A stretch of 64,000 nucleotides of DNA from Wyeomyia smithii. Its lineage: Eukaryota > Arthropoda > Insecta > Diptera > Culicidae. The stretch spans positions 159,374,995-159,438,994 of the forward strand of contig NC_073694.1 of NCBI RefSeq assembly GCF_029784165.1, in the 5' to 3' direction. A program made the position numbers and the translations under genes. Shown here in pieces: positions 30,639-42,462 of this stretch. The notes below the pieces were generated by a model. That model was not told where the DNA came from. It was given only the letters and a program-made list of their open reading frames with translations, and did no database searches. Every line of letters begins with the position of its first letter. Positions within the stretch are counted from its first letter, which is position 1.

Positions 30639-33436
30639 GAGCATGAGCATGAGCATGAGCATGAGCATGAGCATGATTGACCGCCCACGGTTGCTACTCC
30701 GTTATTGCCAGATCAGCTGTAATTACACAGAGAACCAACAGATGATGCTTGGGACCAACATGCATCCTCAATGTGTAAAAACTGGTGACCTTAATCTTTG
30801 TATTAGGCAATACCAGCGCCGGCCGCATCCGAATGCAGGTCAAAGAAGGAATTTGTATAGGAAAATGTTGACGTGATACTCGCTTATTGGAAGCCGAGAA
30901 CACCTCTGCACTTCCACGAGAAATCACTGGGATGTTGGAGAAAGGGCAAGGTACACAGCAGGGTTCGTTTTGGTAAACGATGCGCTGGTTTCGAGTGTCG
31001 GGTTCTTTAGAACAAGTATCGCGCGAACAAGTTCATTATATCCGCCACGATATTCATAATGCGATTCGAACTTATTCAGTTTGACAATGTAACACCGCAA
31101 CAATAAATCGTACGCGAGAATACTAGACCTTTGATCAAATTGGGACAACTTCAAATGATATGGTATCTCCTCGTAAGGTGATCCTCTTCTCCTCTTTACG
31201 CCGAAATCAAGGGCGCGTTGTTGATCTATCTTTAGATAATTCGACCTCATGAATGTATCGACGCGGAGTCTAGGGGTTCGTTCAACCGGACATTTCTACC
31301 TAACAAATCGACCAACGACGTTTCTCGTATACACTTTGTCTGCTCTAAAAAAACGATACGATCCCGCGAAAAACACACCTGAAAAACAGAATATAACAAT
31401 GATGCGCGCTTATTACGAAAACGAACCATGAGTATATTTCTTGCCAAACGGTCCGCGATGTAGCCTTTGCTACTCGTAGCCATCAGCTATTTGTCAATCC
31501 CGAGTACTTCCGAAGAAACGACTGCACGTCGGCCGACGCGATTCTTTAGAGGGTATACATTGTGTTCTCGTTAATCGCGATATTTATCGACCGGACGAAA
31601 TCTTCGGTTAAACAGTCACAGTGAGACATGAACAAGTATCTGGGTATAGCCCTCGAAATCATTATATTCTAAAAACGTTCATATAAGTAAAATGCTCCCG
31701 AGCCGGAAACGCAGTTTACATCGAAGCACTATGCACGACCGCTCTATTCCCTCCTACCGACGCAGAAACTCGGGGACACGACTTTTCACGCCGATTCTAT
31801 CTTAGTTGTCGATGCGAATGTTGCCTATTAAATAAAAAAAAAAAATGGCAAAGTTTCATGCATGCAAAGCCTTAATAATTTAAAAATGCAAATTTCCATA
31901 TTGACCAATATATGGTCTTAAGTTTGTTAACAAAATGCCGACCTAGTCATGTTTGGAACATTGTATACAAAACATATACAGCCCAAAAGCTAGAAAAATC
32001 GGAAAAGTGAAGCATAAGATTTCATGTATTATCACTGCACCATACTCCCAGCTTCCATAAACCACACCATTGCTCTCGAGGTGAGAACATGTTTGCTAAT
32101 AAAACCCTACTTGGAGCCTGACCGTGCAAAACCGTGGTAGATGACGGATTCAAAGTATACTATGCGTCATATTGGCTCATTACTAAGTTTAGCTACCCAT
32201 TACCTTATAATGGGTGTGATACTGTTGGAAAGATAGAAAAATGGCAAAGCTTGGTGCATCTAAAACATTAAGTGCAAACATCAGGTGTAGATGTACATAC
32301 TAATCAAAAGTCTTGAAATTATTGACAGGACGAAACCAATCATGATTATTTCAGGCTGACTAAATAATCCTCGAAAGTCAAACTCGACTCCATTGAATTT
32401 TCTATTACCTGTCATGCGAGAGTCAGTGCGTTTAAAAATTCATGGTACACGACACATCAGTAAATACAACTTAATTAATCTATTCTACCATAATTTCTAA
32501 TAAACAACACTATTACACAAAACCACACGAAAAAAGTCTCCAGAAAAACATCTTAATTGCACTCTGTTTTCTATTTGGACAATCGAAACTGTAACAGTTA
32601 AACATTCATAACGGCCACAATCAAAACGGCACGCTACGTCGTTCCTCAAACTGGCAACTACGTGGTATCCGGTGGATCATCACATGATGTAAACCATATT
32701 CGAACGCGGACCAATTAGGAAAAAAAAATAAAATTCCAAAAGCGAATCGTGTATGTCGTATCGAGCCCGTTGATAAGTTAACCTACCTCACCTGACGATT
32801 CTCATTGCTTTTACTTGTGGGAGAATAAAGTAAAACATTTCAAGACTCATCGCGCAAACAAAAAAAAAACCCTACTCGCAGCCGAAAAGCTACCACACCT
32901 CGTGCACCCAACAGATCACACATTCACGCTTCTGCCAAAGTCCAAAGCCCGCTAAAAACCACTACACACATAGCATTACATTCATGAAATGTTTGATACA
33001 AAAAACATATACTCATCTGTTTTAGTTTGGTTATGCCTATGCCAGCGAAACAAACGCCGACTAGCACAGCGCAACGCTATTCTCTCCGCTCTCCAGGAAG
33101 TGCCGTTCTCTTCGTTCACACCACCATATGCACTCCATTATCGCACGTTAATAATGAGCCGCTTGTTAGCGCGACGCACGAAGTAGGCACTCACACTCAC
33201 GCAACCTAACTGGCCTAACAATTTTTTATTTGATTTCGTGGATAAATTATAACTTCCACGCATAGAACACTGTGTTTTTCACAAAACCTCCACTTTTCTC
33301 ACTTAAACAAAGCATCACAGATCACAACTGTACACTTTTTAGCAAGTTTGGCCCCTCATTTCACTTATAAATCAATAACTTTAACGAATTGCTTTCGGGG
33401 CACGTATTATCGGTTAGTCGTGTTGCCAGCTCCTCT
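30639..33436 (-). mobile_element. Retroposon with 24-bp TSD and (CATGCT)n 3' tail
   Basis: Bracketed by a perfect 24-bp direct repeat at 30615-30638 and 33437-33460 (contains AACAAACAAAGTCCATCTT). On the minus strand the element starts AGAGGAGCTGGCAACACGAC and ends in six to seven CATGCT units (30639-30676). Such hexamer tails and long TSDs are typical of some non-LTR retrotransposons. The 5' region (33000-33436) resembles a 5' UTR. No RT or endonuclease motif is readable on the minus strand; ORFs at 30924-31483 are unidentified. An A-rich run at 31829-31845 may mark a further insertion. Confidence 0.65.
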
Positions 33437-33612
33437 CTCATAACAAACAAAGTCCATCTTATCAATAAACTGGACAGATGGACGCACGACGATATCACCA
33501 GGGAATTATAATTGGTGATTCTTGGCAGGAAAAACGAGGCTCGGTATAGTAGAATAGTAAGCGTGTAAAAGGAAGGGTAAAATCACATTACATACGAGCA
33601 CTGATAAAATAA
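33437..33612 (+). mobile_element. SINE 3' part flanking the retroposon
   Basis: CATCTTATCAATAAACTGG, AATTATAATTGGTGATTC and GGTATAGTAGAATAGTAAGC match the body of the SINE at 29404. The left half appears to be 30595-30638, so the 2.8-kb retroposon inserted into this SINE. Confidence 0.55.
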
Positions 33613-33616
33613 AAAT

Positions 33617-34798
33617 GAGCATTCTATTCCAACGTCTAACACTTTTAAGCAAGAGGTTCTCGGGGCAACACCAGGCGGGTTTCATGGGAGCTCGCGCAAC
33701 CACGGGCCAGATATTTTCAATCCGACAGCTTTTGCAAAAATGTCGTGAGTACAACGTGTCAATGCATCACATTTTTATCGACTTCAAGGCAGCCTATGAT
33801 ACAGTTGAACGAGAACAGCTTTGGCAGATCATGCACGAGAACGAGGATATTTGCCCGGATAAAATGACGTGGCTGACCAAGGCCATCATGAATCATGTGA
33901 CATGCTACGTGCGTGTTTCGGGGATACTCTCGAGTCCCTTCGAGTCATGCTGACGATTGAGACAAGCGGATGAACTTTCCTGTTTGCCTTTTAACATCGC
34001 CCTCGAAGGTCAGGCATCGACACGAGTGGTACGATTTTCACGAAGCGGGATCAGCTTGAGAGCTTCGCTGATGACTTCGACATCATGGCATGAAACTTTG
34101 TGACGGTGGTGAAAACCTACACCGGACTGAAGGCGGAAGCTAAGCGCATTGGACTGCTGATCAATGCGTCAATAGTAAAATAAATGAAGGGAAGATGCCC
34201 CAAGTAAAACAATGTTAGCCTCCCACCCCGGATCATTGTAGACGGTGAAGAGCTTGAGGTCTAGACGAGTTTGTATACTTAGGATTGCTGGTGACCGCTG
34301 ACAACAACACCAGCAAGGAGATCCAGAGACGTATTCTGATATCCGATCGAGTGCGCCGCCGTATGAAGCTGAAGCTGTACAAAACGTTAGTTAGACAGGT
34401 GATCCTCTATGGGCTAAAGACGACAACACTGCTCTCAGAGGACCTCAGCGCCCTTGGAGTTTTCGAACGGAAGATGCTGTGAACCATCTACGGTGGACGG
34501 ACTGAAGACGGAAAATGACGCATGAACCTTGAGCTGCACGCGCTGCTAGGAGAGATTCTCATTGCACATCTCGTTGAAATTACTAGATTGTGGTGGGCTG
34601 GACACGTCGCAAGGATGCCGGATGACAATCCGGTTAAAACGATGCTTTTCAGTAACCCCTCTGGCACCAGAAATAGAGGAGCACAGCGTGCACGATGGCT
34701 TGATCAGATTGAAAGTGACCTACGAATGATAAGACGTTTGGAAGCATGGCATCAAAAAGCAGGATCAGAATGGAAAAAGCAGGATCAGGATGGATTAT
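33617..34798 (+). pseudogene. RTE-like retrotransposon, copy 3, RT part only
   Basis: 5' truncated within the RT domain: GQHQAGFMGARATTGQIF near 33665, HHIFIDFKAAYDTVE (motif A) near 33770, SGILSSPFES near 33930, a stop at 33951-33953, then ADDFDI near 34070, GLLINAS near 34155, LVTADNNTSKEIQRR near 34290 and SGTRNRGAQRARWLDQ near 34660. At least three frameshifts and several stops. The last matching residues are near 34798, directly before the Penelope-like sequence. Confidence 0.85.
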
Positions 34799-34817
34799 AA
34801 AATGCGTGGACTTCTAG

Positions 34818-36112
34818 TTTAGTTTCGAAACGCGAAAAAAATAGGAGAAAGTACCAGTGCGAGCATTTCCATAGAATTTTCCTTTGGTATATTGGTGAAA
34901 ATTTCCACTTCATTCTAGCGCAAGTCAATGGTTTCCAAAGCGAAATCTGTAGGAACATTCGTAAACAACGAAACAACGTCTAATGAGAGCAGAATTTCAT
35001 CATTTCGTATTGTCTGCTGCCGGATAGTTTCCACAAATTCAAAGCTATTAACAATGTGACACTTAGATTTTCCGGTAATATTATTCAAAATGCTTGAGAG
35101 GTATTTTGCAATTTTATAAGTTGCTGTACCAATCGTTGAATTAATCAGCCTCAATGGTCTATCTGGTTTATGAGTTTTTGGCAACCCATAGATTCGTGGT
35201 GGATTGCAGTTGAACACTTTTAACTTAGACTTCGTCGTGACCGATGTTGGATCAGTTTTTATCTCCTCGTAGGTATCCGCGTCATTCAATAAACCACACA
35301 TTTTTGCTTCATATTCTGTCCGATTCATAACTACAATTTGCTTTCCTTTGTCCGCTTTTGTCACAACGATTTCGGTTCTCTCTGCTAAATACTTTTTGCT
35401 ACGGAACACATCTTCGCGTATCCACTCGTTTTCGCTGCAAAACGGTTGCTTGATGTAGTGTATGTGATTGATCACTGCATTCGACAATTCCGTATCTCAC
35501 TGTGTCCGCATTTGGTTCCCAATGTATCGCACTTTCGATTTCAGACAGTAATCGAACGTATGGTGGATTTTTTATATCTGGTACGTTGAAACTACCACCG
35601 AGTTGCAAAGTGCGTGTAACGTAATCAGGCAGAGGAACATCTGAATAATTCTTCATCCAGAATGAGCCTTGTGGTGCGTTGCTTTGAAATTTAGCGGTTT
35701 TCAACTTATCAAACTTGCAGATCTCTCTAATTTTTGTAGCGTTAAACACAGTTTCTGCTTTTTGCTCTATAGTTGCCACCAGAGTCTCAAAATCCTCGTT
35801 CAATACATTCCTCTGCGTAAAGCGAAAATCTTTACTTGTTGTTGCTTTCATAATGCTAAGGCTCCGTTGGCAGTCGGAGACGAGTACGCTTAGCATTTTT
35901 TGTTTGTATTTCATCGTTATTGCTCTAGCTTTTTGTATCGTCAAGTCGTTTACGATGTCTAATTGGAGTCAAAAATCAAAACAGCTGGGAATAAGCTTTG
36001 ATCTGCGCCAATTTAAAAGGAATAGCTTTCTATTCCGTAGTTTTGCAATCTTCACTTGCTGTTTTAGAATCCGTCGCACTGTGATTTCCACATTTCTACC
36101 ATATCGCAGTCC
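34818..36112 (-). pseudogene. Penelope-like element, N-terminal and first half of RT
   Basis: On the minus strand an N-terminal part (QVKIAKLRNRKLFLLNWR near 36050) leads into ORF 35399-35944 (FWMKNYSDVPLPDYV, TLQLGGSFNVPD). After a one-base frameshift near 35495, ORF 34915-35487 follows with VVTKADKGKQIVVMNR, PPRIYGLPKTHKPDRPLRLI, SKCHIVNSFEFVE and LSLDVVSLFTNVP, the motif-A region. Sequence after motif A continues to 34818 with a stop and ends there. The ADKG, GLPKTHK and VVSLFTNVP blocks are hallmarks of Penelope-like RTs. Confidence 0.85.
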
Positions 36113-36265
36113 GAGCGAGTAGCAATCACTGGAGAAAGTGGCGATCCCATCGGTAACCCAAACTTTTGTTTAAAAAACCGAACCCGAAACGCGAAAAAAG
36201 TAGACGAAAGTACCAGTGCGAGCATTTCCATAAAAATTTCCTTTGTTATATTGGTGAAAATTTCT
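36113..36265 (-). pseudogene. Penelope-like element, RT middle piece out of order
   Basis: Minus-strand frame overlaps the end of the neighbouring piece (repeat of 34826-34912) and extends through FKQKFGLPMGSPLSPVIA, the motif-B region, then passes directly into the N-terminal leader of the piece at 34818-36112. This is the circularly permuted order expected from partial tandem Penelope copies. Confidence 0.75.
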
Positions 36266-36760
36266 AAGTCAAGTCAAAAAGCATAGGTAACACGGGACTA
36301 GTACAACACACAATAAATGAGGGACATATTTTCGATTTTGAAAAAACAAGATTACTTGACGAGATAACTAAAATTGCCACACGTCTCATAGCAGAAACTT
36401 TTTGCATAAAAATTAAGGGTGAGGAAAACACATTCAACCTACAGCGTGATTCGATCAAATTAAGATCGGCTTACAACGGGTTGTTTGAAAAGCTAAAGAT
36501 CAACAGTAAACAACAACAGAAACAATAAGATCTGTCAGTAATAGAAGGTAAACGGAGGGAATAAACAGATCGATAGAAGTGAAACAGTACGCCGGTATAG
36601 TTTTTTAGTCTAGCAAGTAAGTGTTGTTTGAAACATGTTAGATAAGCTTTTGTAATTTTATGTATTTGTAGTATCCGCTGAAGATGACTGAAAAAATAAA
36701 TAAGTAAGTCGAAACGTCCGGAAATTTGTGGCTTTTAATTTATTTCTCACCGATAAACGT
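36266..36760 (+). pseudogene. Penelope-like element, C-terminal end and 3' region, opposite strand
   Basis: Plus-strand frame GHIFDFEKTRLLDEITKIA...RLIAETFCIKIKGEENTFNLQ ends at TAA 36526-36528 and matches the end of the GIY-YIG endonuclease part of Penelope-like proteins. It is followed by a 3' region ending near the ACTGAAAAAATAAATAAGTA stretch. It is joined head to head with the minus-strand piece at 36265. Confidence 0.7.
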
Positions 36761-36834
36761 CGATAGTTCAACAGAAATAAAATTGAGCGGTGATGATCCC
36801 AACGAAACAAATTGATTTAATGTACTCAATGTCT

Positions 36835-37130
36835 GTAGCAAAATTTTGTCAAAAGGAAGGAGTCTAATGAAAACCTAGTTCCTTCTGCTAATATCGCGCC
36901 ATAACTATGATTCCCTGGAGAGAACTGTTAGACGTTTTCTCTTGTTGGTTTTATTATAAGAGGGACAGATTTTGTCTGGAGGAAAGTCAGCAGTGGTACT
37001 GTAGAACTGATCGTAAAGAAAGGGTATGCAGAGGCGAACCTGTGAATAAACTCTTCGACAACCAAGATTCAAAAAGACAACTACTAGCTTGTCAAAGCAG
37101 ATTCTGTAACCTTGCAGCTACAAAGCCTTT
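36835..37130 (-). mobile_element. tRNA-related SINE, diverged
   Basis: Minus strand reads the A-box-like TAGCTGCAAGGTTACAGA at about 37108-37125 and family words downstream. The B-box is mutated (TTTTGAATCTTGG). Confidence 0.6.
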
Positions 37131-37144
37131 CAGAATAAGAAAAT

Positions 37145-37345
37145 AAAAGAATTTAATGATTTTAAGATTTCAGCAGTTTGATACTATTAGATTTTGAGAT
37201 TACAGGTTTTAAAAATTTTCAGCTTTAATGTTTGGATTTTAGGATAGGATTGAAGATTTTATGATCATAAGTTGGGATTTTGAAATTTAGGATATCTGTA
37301 GCTGATTTGGATAGTTAGTTTTTAGTGTTCAAATATTTTACTGCA
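37145..37345 (+). repeat. Degenerate GGATTTTAG-type array
   Basis: Same irregular word composition as 18490-19060. Confidence 0.55.
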
Positions 37346-38137
37346 TTGGAGTTTCGGAATTGATGAAATTGAAAACTTTGATGAAATTTTACTCGTCCTA
37401 CCCCTCTTGTGCATTTTGTCACACTTTGACGACCCCCTCCCAGGAAAAGTACATCACGTCACAGGTCCCAAAGTGCCTGCCAGTAGGTCACGAGGAACGA
37501 TACTAACCTAACAAGTCATTCGTTGTGAGCTGAAATCCCAGCTCGAGAGAAACTGTAAGTGTCAGTAAAATCGTAGCGTAACCCCACCATGTTGTTATTT
37601 GTTAGCCTTACGTTAAAACTGTGTCATAGCTAGTTAAGTAATTTCATATGTCATCTGTTGCAATAATGTATTAAATTGTTGTTAGACTTAGTTTAAAAAA
37701 TGTTAATGCTCAATCAAAGGATGGTGGGGTTTTAAGTGCATTTGAGCGTTGCGAGCTAGTAATTCAGAACTAATATAAACAGATTAAATGTTATCACAGC
37801 TTTCTCAAAATAATGAACAAACGTCATTGAAGTTGGTTTACACAGGTTATAAAATAAACAACTATGTTCCAATGGAGCAGATTTTGGTACAGATTTTTGT
37901 CGGAAATAATACAAATGAACAAAATTTTTGCAGCTTCCAGTACAGATTGAAATTTGGCCACACTGTTTCAGAACCATTTGGGCAATCAGGACTTTCTGCT
38001 GATGTCTTGAAGCAACAAGTTTCAAATTTTCTTTGCTATTATTGTCTTTGTCTAATTAGTATCAGGTTATAGCAAAAGCAACCTTTTTTTTGAATGAAAG
38101 GGAAGTAAACCAAAATCTTTTTTTTTATTTTTAAATA
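37346..38137. other. No gene recognised
   Basis: Overlapping ORFs 37756-38072 on opposite strands have no recognised motif. Upstream 37380-37480 contains CACGTCACAGGTCC-type words like those of the MITE at 39509. Confidence 0.4.
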
Positions 38138-38139
38138 TA

Positions 38140-39310
38140 CAGTGATCACCCGATTATATCTCACCCTGATGATTTTTGGCGTGATAAAATAGGGAAAGTG
38201 ATAAAATCGAGAAATTTTTAAAATTTTATTTTTTTGTTGTTGAAGATGTTAAATCAGTAACTAAATACGTAAAATCAGCGATATTATTTTTTTTTTGGAA
38301 AATTTATCTGTACAAACATATGAAAAAAGCTGCAGTTGTTTTTTCATAAATCGATATATCTGAATAATGACAAAAAATGGAGAAAAGTTGTCAAGGGATG
38401 AACTTGAGAAAACTGTCTGAGCTTTTATAAAAAATATTTAAAAAATTCAATTTGAGATCCGATACTGAAAAAAAAATTTCAAAAACAAAAAGTGACTAAA
38501 AAAAATCGATCATCCCAATTTTTTAAAACATTTTTTTAGATAGATAATTCAGTTGCCTAAAACTTTTCTGAACAAACCTAAAAAATAAAAAACCTAGAAA
38601 AATCGATGTAAAGTTGCAAATAAATTACAATTAAGTTTTTTATTCGTTCATGTTTTTGTTTGAATTGGTAAAATGAATTACTTGCTATTTTGTAGCGCAG
38701 TACCATAAGCAAAATATTAGATGTTCTCACAACACTAAACTTTGCCGATATCTCTCACATATTGCAACCAGAAAAATCTTAAAATGTAAATAACGTTTTT
38801 TAATGCCTTCTCATAGAAAACATTATGTTGCTTGCAATATGTAAGAGATAGAAACATGATGTCTTCTGTAAAGTTTCTTGTTTTGAGATCACCTAATACT
38901 TTGCCTAAGGCACCAAGCGTCTATCTTTATCTAATGAAAAAGTAAATATTCTATCTCACTTTAAGGAGGATTGATCACCCAGCTTTCTACATCAAAAGAT
39001 GCGTTTTCAAATATTTTGAAACTTCTCTGAACATATTATACCGTTATAATAAACATTTGTATCACTATTCAATTATTCGCACGATAACAGCAAAATGTAA
39101 CATTGCGCATCGGTTGAATTTTTAATGTAAACTGCATCCAGAATGATACACAGAATTACGGAAAATATCTTAAATATTGAAGCGTAATAGAAAATAAGTT
39201 CACCCTGACATTTTTTTAATGAAATGTTTTATGATGATAAAATCGGGTGAAAAATGTGATAAAATCGGGGGCAGATAAAATCGAGTACAGATATAATCGG
39301 GTGATTACTG
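38140..39310. mobile_element. Non-autonomous mariner-type element, TA TSD
   Basis: Ends CAGTGATCACCCGATTATAT and CAGTAATCACCCGATTATAT (inverted), flanked by TA at 38138-38139 and 39311-39312. GATAAAATCG words repeat next to both ends. The 1,171-bp interior has no transposase. Confidence 0.85.
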
Positions 39311-39508
39311 TATTTCATGTAACGTCACGCAACGATATACCCTCTCCTTCCCCCCTTGGAAATGTCGCCTATTGTATTTTGGGTTTTCAAATGAGCAGGA
39401 TTTTTATAGCGATTATGGAATCTTAACTGACTTTACATTTTATTATCAAAACTACATATTGGAAAATTTTGTACTGTGTGGCCAACAGGAAGGATTGAAA
39501 TGCGCTTA

Positions 39509-39778
39509 GGCGTCGTACACAAATTACGTAACACTAAAAATACAGATTTTAGACCCCCTCCCACCTATGTAACGATAAGTTATGTTCAATGAGACTCCAC
39601 CCTAAAATTATGTTACTTAACGTAACATAATTTTAGGGGCGCCCCCCGAAACTTTCGAATTTGAAGGAAAATCACAGTTACCTGTTTCAACTACCCACCC
39701 TCCCCCATATGTAAAAATAAGTAACGCAAACTCAACCCCCCCCCCGCTCCATGCGTTACGTAATTTGTGTACAACGCC
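39509..39778. mobile_element. PIF/Harbinger-like MITE, 270 bp, TTA TSD
   Basis: Ends GGCGTCGTACACAAATTACG and GGCGTTGTACACAAATTACG (inverted), flanked by TTA at 39506-39508 and 39779-39781. The interior has a perfect 16-bp stem-loop (CCTAAAATTATGTTAC, about 39601-39637). Confidence 0.85.
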
Positions 39779-40128
39779 TTACGACTATAAGTGGACGGAC
39801 AATGTCCGATGTTTTTGATTAACAGTAGATTCTCAGTGTAGCATAATTCAGCCAAATTCTTGTAGCAAAAAGTCTGTCTCTTTGTCTTTTGAAATTCAAC
39901 TCGGTGTGGTCCTGAAATAAATAGTGACAAAGTAAAGTATTTTGAAAAAAAAATAAAAGTTTATCGTTAGCTGTGTTACCCATCCGGATAATCATTGAAC
40001 GCACAGAAATCAATAATCTGGCTCTTTACAAAATCGTGATTTTACACTCTATGTGAAATTCAATGTAAGGATGATAAAGAAACCTCAACCAGCCAAATTG
40101 AATGTTATTTTCAATTGAATTTCAATAG

Positions 40129-42462
40129 CACATATTTATACTCGGTTGGAATGCCACACAAATTCGAATTCGTGACACCCGATGGCTATCTCCTAGCCGG
40201 TCGGCGGGAGAAACATAGCCAGCAAACTTCAGTCCTGGTCATGAAATTGGATCGGAACCACCTACGGGGACAGAACAACGCAAACTACCGCACCGTGCAG
40301 AAGACGAAAGCTTACCGGAAACGGCATTTCGAACGACCGACTACAACACTAGACACTCGAGCTGGCACCGGTGCACAGTGATCCAATAAGGCAAAAAGTG
40401 GAACTTAATTCCATAGCGCCTCTTATCTTCATCCTAGCTAAAAAGTGTCTTTGGAACAATTGTTTGTATGAATGACCCGCATAACCGCAAATTGTCAAAA
40501 AGTATGAAAAGTTTACAATATTGAAAATAAAAAAAATGAACTTTTTTGTGTTAAGAGATAGAAGAATAGTTTATTCAGCAGAGTTGTAGAAAATTCAAAA
40601 ATATGGAACTTTGTTGAACAAATGAAAATCCTATCTTCTTTCGGTACAAAGTTATAAAGTTTTTTTTACATGTAACTTACCTAAAAGTTAGTTTTTTGTA
40701 CTTAATTTTTGTTAGTTGCATTTTACACGAAAGTATTGTTCGAAATAATTGTTAGGGCACATAAAACACACATTTTTGCCAAAGGCTATATATCTCCAAG
40801 ACTTTTCGTTACAAAGTTATATCATATTTTAGATTATTTTTTCGATAATTTCAAAAATGTATAGGTTAAAAAGGGGCAAGTGGAATCATGACGTCAATAC
40901 TTTACCTTGAAGTTAAGCTGAAGTACTATAAACTCCTTTAGGTTCCATTTGTCCCAATCCACCCATATTAGAGTACGGCGAGCATATGTTACAGAAGGTT
41001 TTCATATATCCAAAATACTAACTTTTTTGTGTTAAGAGATAGAGGAATGGATAATTTAACAAAGTTTTAGAACGTGCAAAAATATGAATCTTTGCTGAAC
41101 AAATAAAATTCCTATCTTCATTGGGTACAGAGTTACAGAGTATATTCTATGAAAGTTACTTAAAAGTTAGTTTTTTGTACTTAACTTTTGTTAGTTACAT
41201 TTTATAAGAAAACGTTGTTCTTAAGAAGCATTTAGGCATACAAAACACACGTTTTTGTTGAAGACCACACATGTCCAGGACTTTTGCTTACAAAGTTATA
41301 GCAAATTTCAACATATATTTTCGATAACTTTAACAACGTATAGAATAAAGATAAGGTGGATTGGGACAGATGGAACTTATATCAGTTCTGAGCACTCAAG
41401 CTAAACTCCGAGAAAAAGTATTAACATTATGACTCTACTTGCCCCTTTTTACTTTATACGTTGTTAAAGTTATCGAAAAAATAAGTTAAAACATACTATA
41501 ACTTTGTAAGGAAAAGTCTTGGAGATGTGTGGCCTTCAACAAAAACGTGTGTTTTGTATGCCTAAATGCTTCTTAAGAACAACGTTTTCTTATAAAATGT
41601 AACTAACAAAAGTTAAGTACAAAAAACTAACTTTTAAGTAACTTTCATAGAATATACTCTGTAACTCTGTACCCAATGAAGATAGGAATTTTATTTGTTC
41701 AGCAAAGATTCATATTTTTGCACGTTCTAAAACTTTGTTAAATTATCCATTCCTCTATCTCTTAACACAAAAAAGTTAGTATTTTGGATATATGAAAACC
41801 TTCTGTAACATATGCTCGCCGTACTCTAATATGGGTGGATTGGGACAAATGGAACCTAAAGGAGTTTATAGTACTTCAGCTTAACTTCAAGGTAAAGTAT
41901 TGACATCATGATTCCACTTGCCCCTTTTTAACCTATACATTTTTGAAATTATCGAAAAAATAAGCTAAAATATTATATAACTTTGTAAGGAAAAGTCCTG
42001 GAGATATATGGACCTTGGCAAAAATGTGTGTTTTGTGTGCCCTAACAATTTCTTTGAACAATACTTTCGTGTAAAATGCAACTAACAAAAATTAAGTACA
42101 AAAAATTAACTTTTAAGTAAGTTCCATGTTATATACTTTATAACTTAGTACCAAAAAAAGATAGGGTTTCCATTTGTTCAACAAAGTTTCATATTTTTGG
42201 ATTTTTTACAACTTTGCTAAATAAACTATTGTTCTATCTCTTAACACAAAAAAGTTCATTTTTTTATTTTTAATATTGTAAACTTCTCATACTTTTTGAC
42301 AATTTGCGATTATGCGGGTCATTCATACAAACAATTGTTCCGAAGACTTTATTAAGCTAGGATGAAGGTGAAAGGGGCTATGGAATTAAGTTCCACTTTT
42401 TGCCTTATTGGACCACTGTGCGGTGGAAGCCTGTTGGCTTTAGTGGATTTTGTACAGGACAG
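40129..42462 (+). pseudogene. Exon-like ORF split by a 2-kb foldback element
   Basis: An acceptor-like TTTCAATTGAATTTCAATAG ends at 40128. The frame that follows (YSVGMPHKFEFVTPDGYLLA, GRREKHSQQTSVLVMKLD, RNHLRGQNNANYRTV) is GC-rich and clearly different from its surroundings. The foldback entered at 40374. After it, and after the TSD copy, the frame can resume at 42426 as GSLLALVDFVQD up to a donor-like CAG|GTGATG at 42462/42463. The LLAGRR-K-S--TS block is faintly like tubby domains, but the rest does not fit, so I give no identity. If real, this allele is disrupted unless the foldback is spliced out. Confidence 0.35.
40374..42420. mobile_element. Giant palindromic foldback element, ~1-kb arms, 5-bp TSD
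   Basis: Outer ends CACAGTGATCC and its near-complement GGACCACTGTG, flanked by CGGTG at 40369-40373 and 42421-42425. Left arm runs to about 41352 and right arm starts about 41453; the ~100-bp centre is related to sequence inside the arms. Each arm is itself two tandem units of about 491 bp (for example ACTTTTTTGTGTTAAGAGAT at 40540 and 41031). No ORF of note. Arms look roughly 85-90% alike by eye. Confidence 0.85.

Noticed and set aside
30637..30876. Plus ORF starting with repeated Met-Ser
   Set aside because: It is the translation of the GAGCAT hexamer tail of the minus-strand retroposon.
35715..36122. 135-codon plus ORF
   Set aside because: Shadow of the minus-strand Penelope-like coding sequence.
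40151..40373. Tubby-domain identity for the exon-like ORF
   Set aside because: Only a short LLAGRR-K-S--TS resemblance; the surrounding residues do not follow the tubby pattern.
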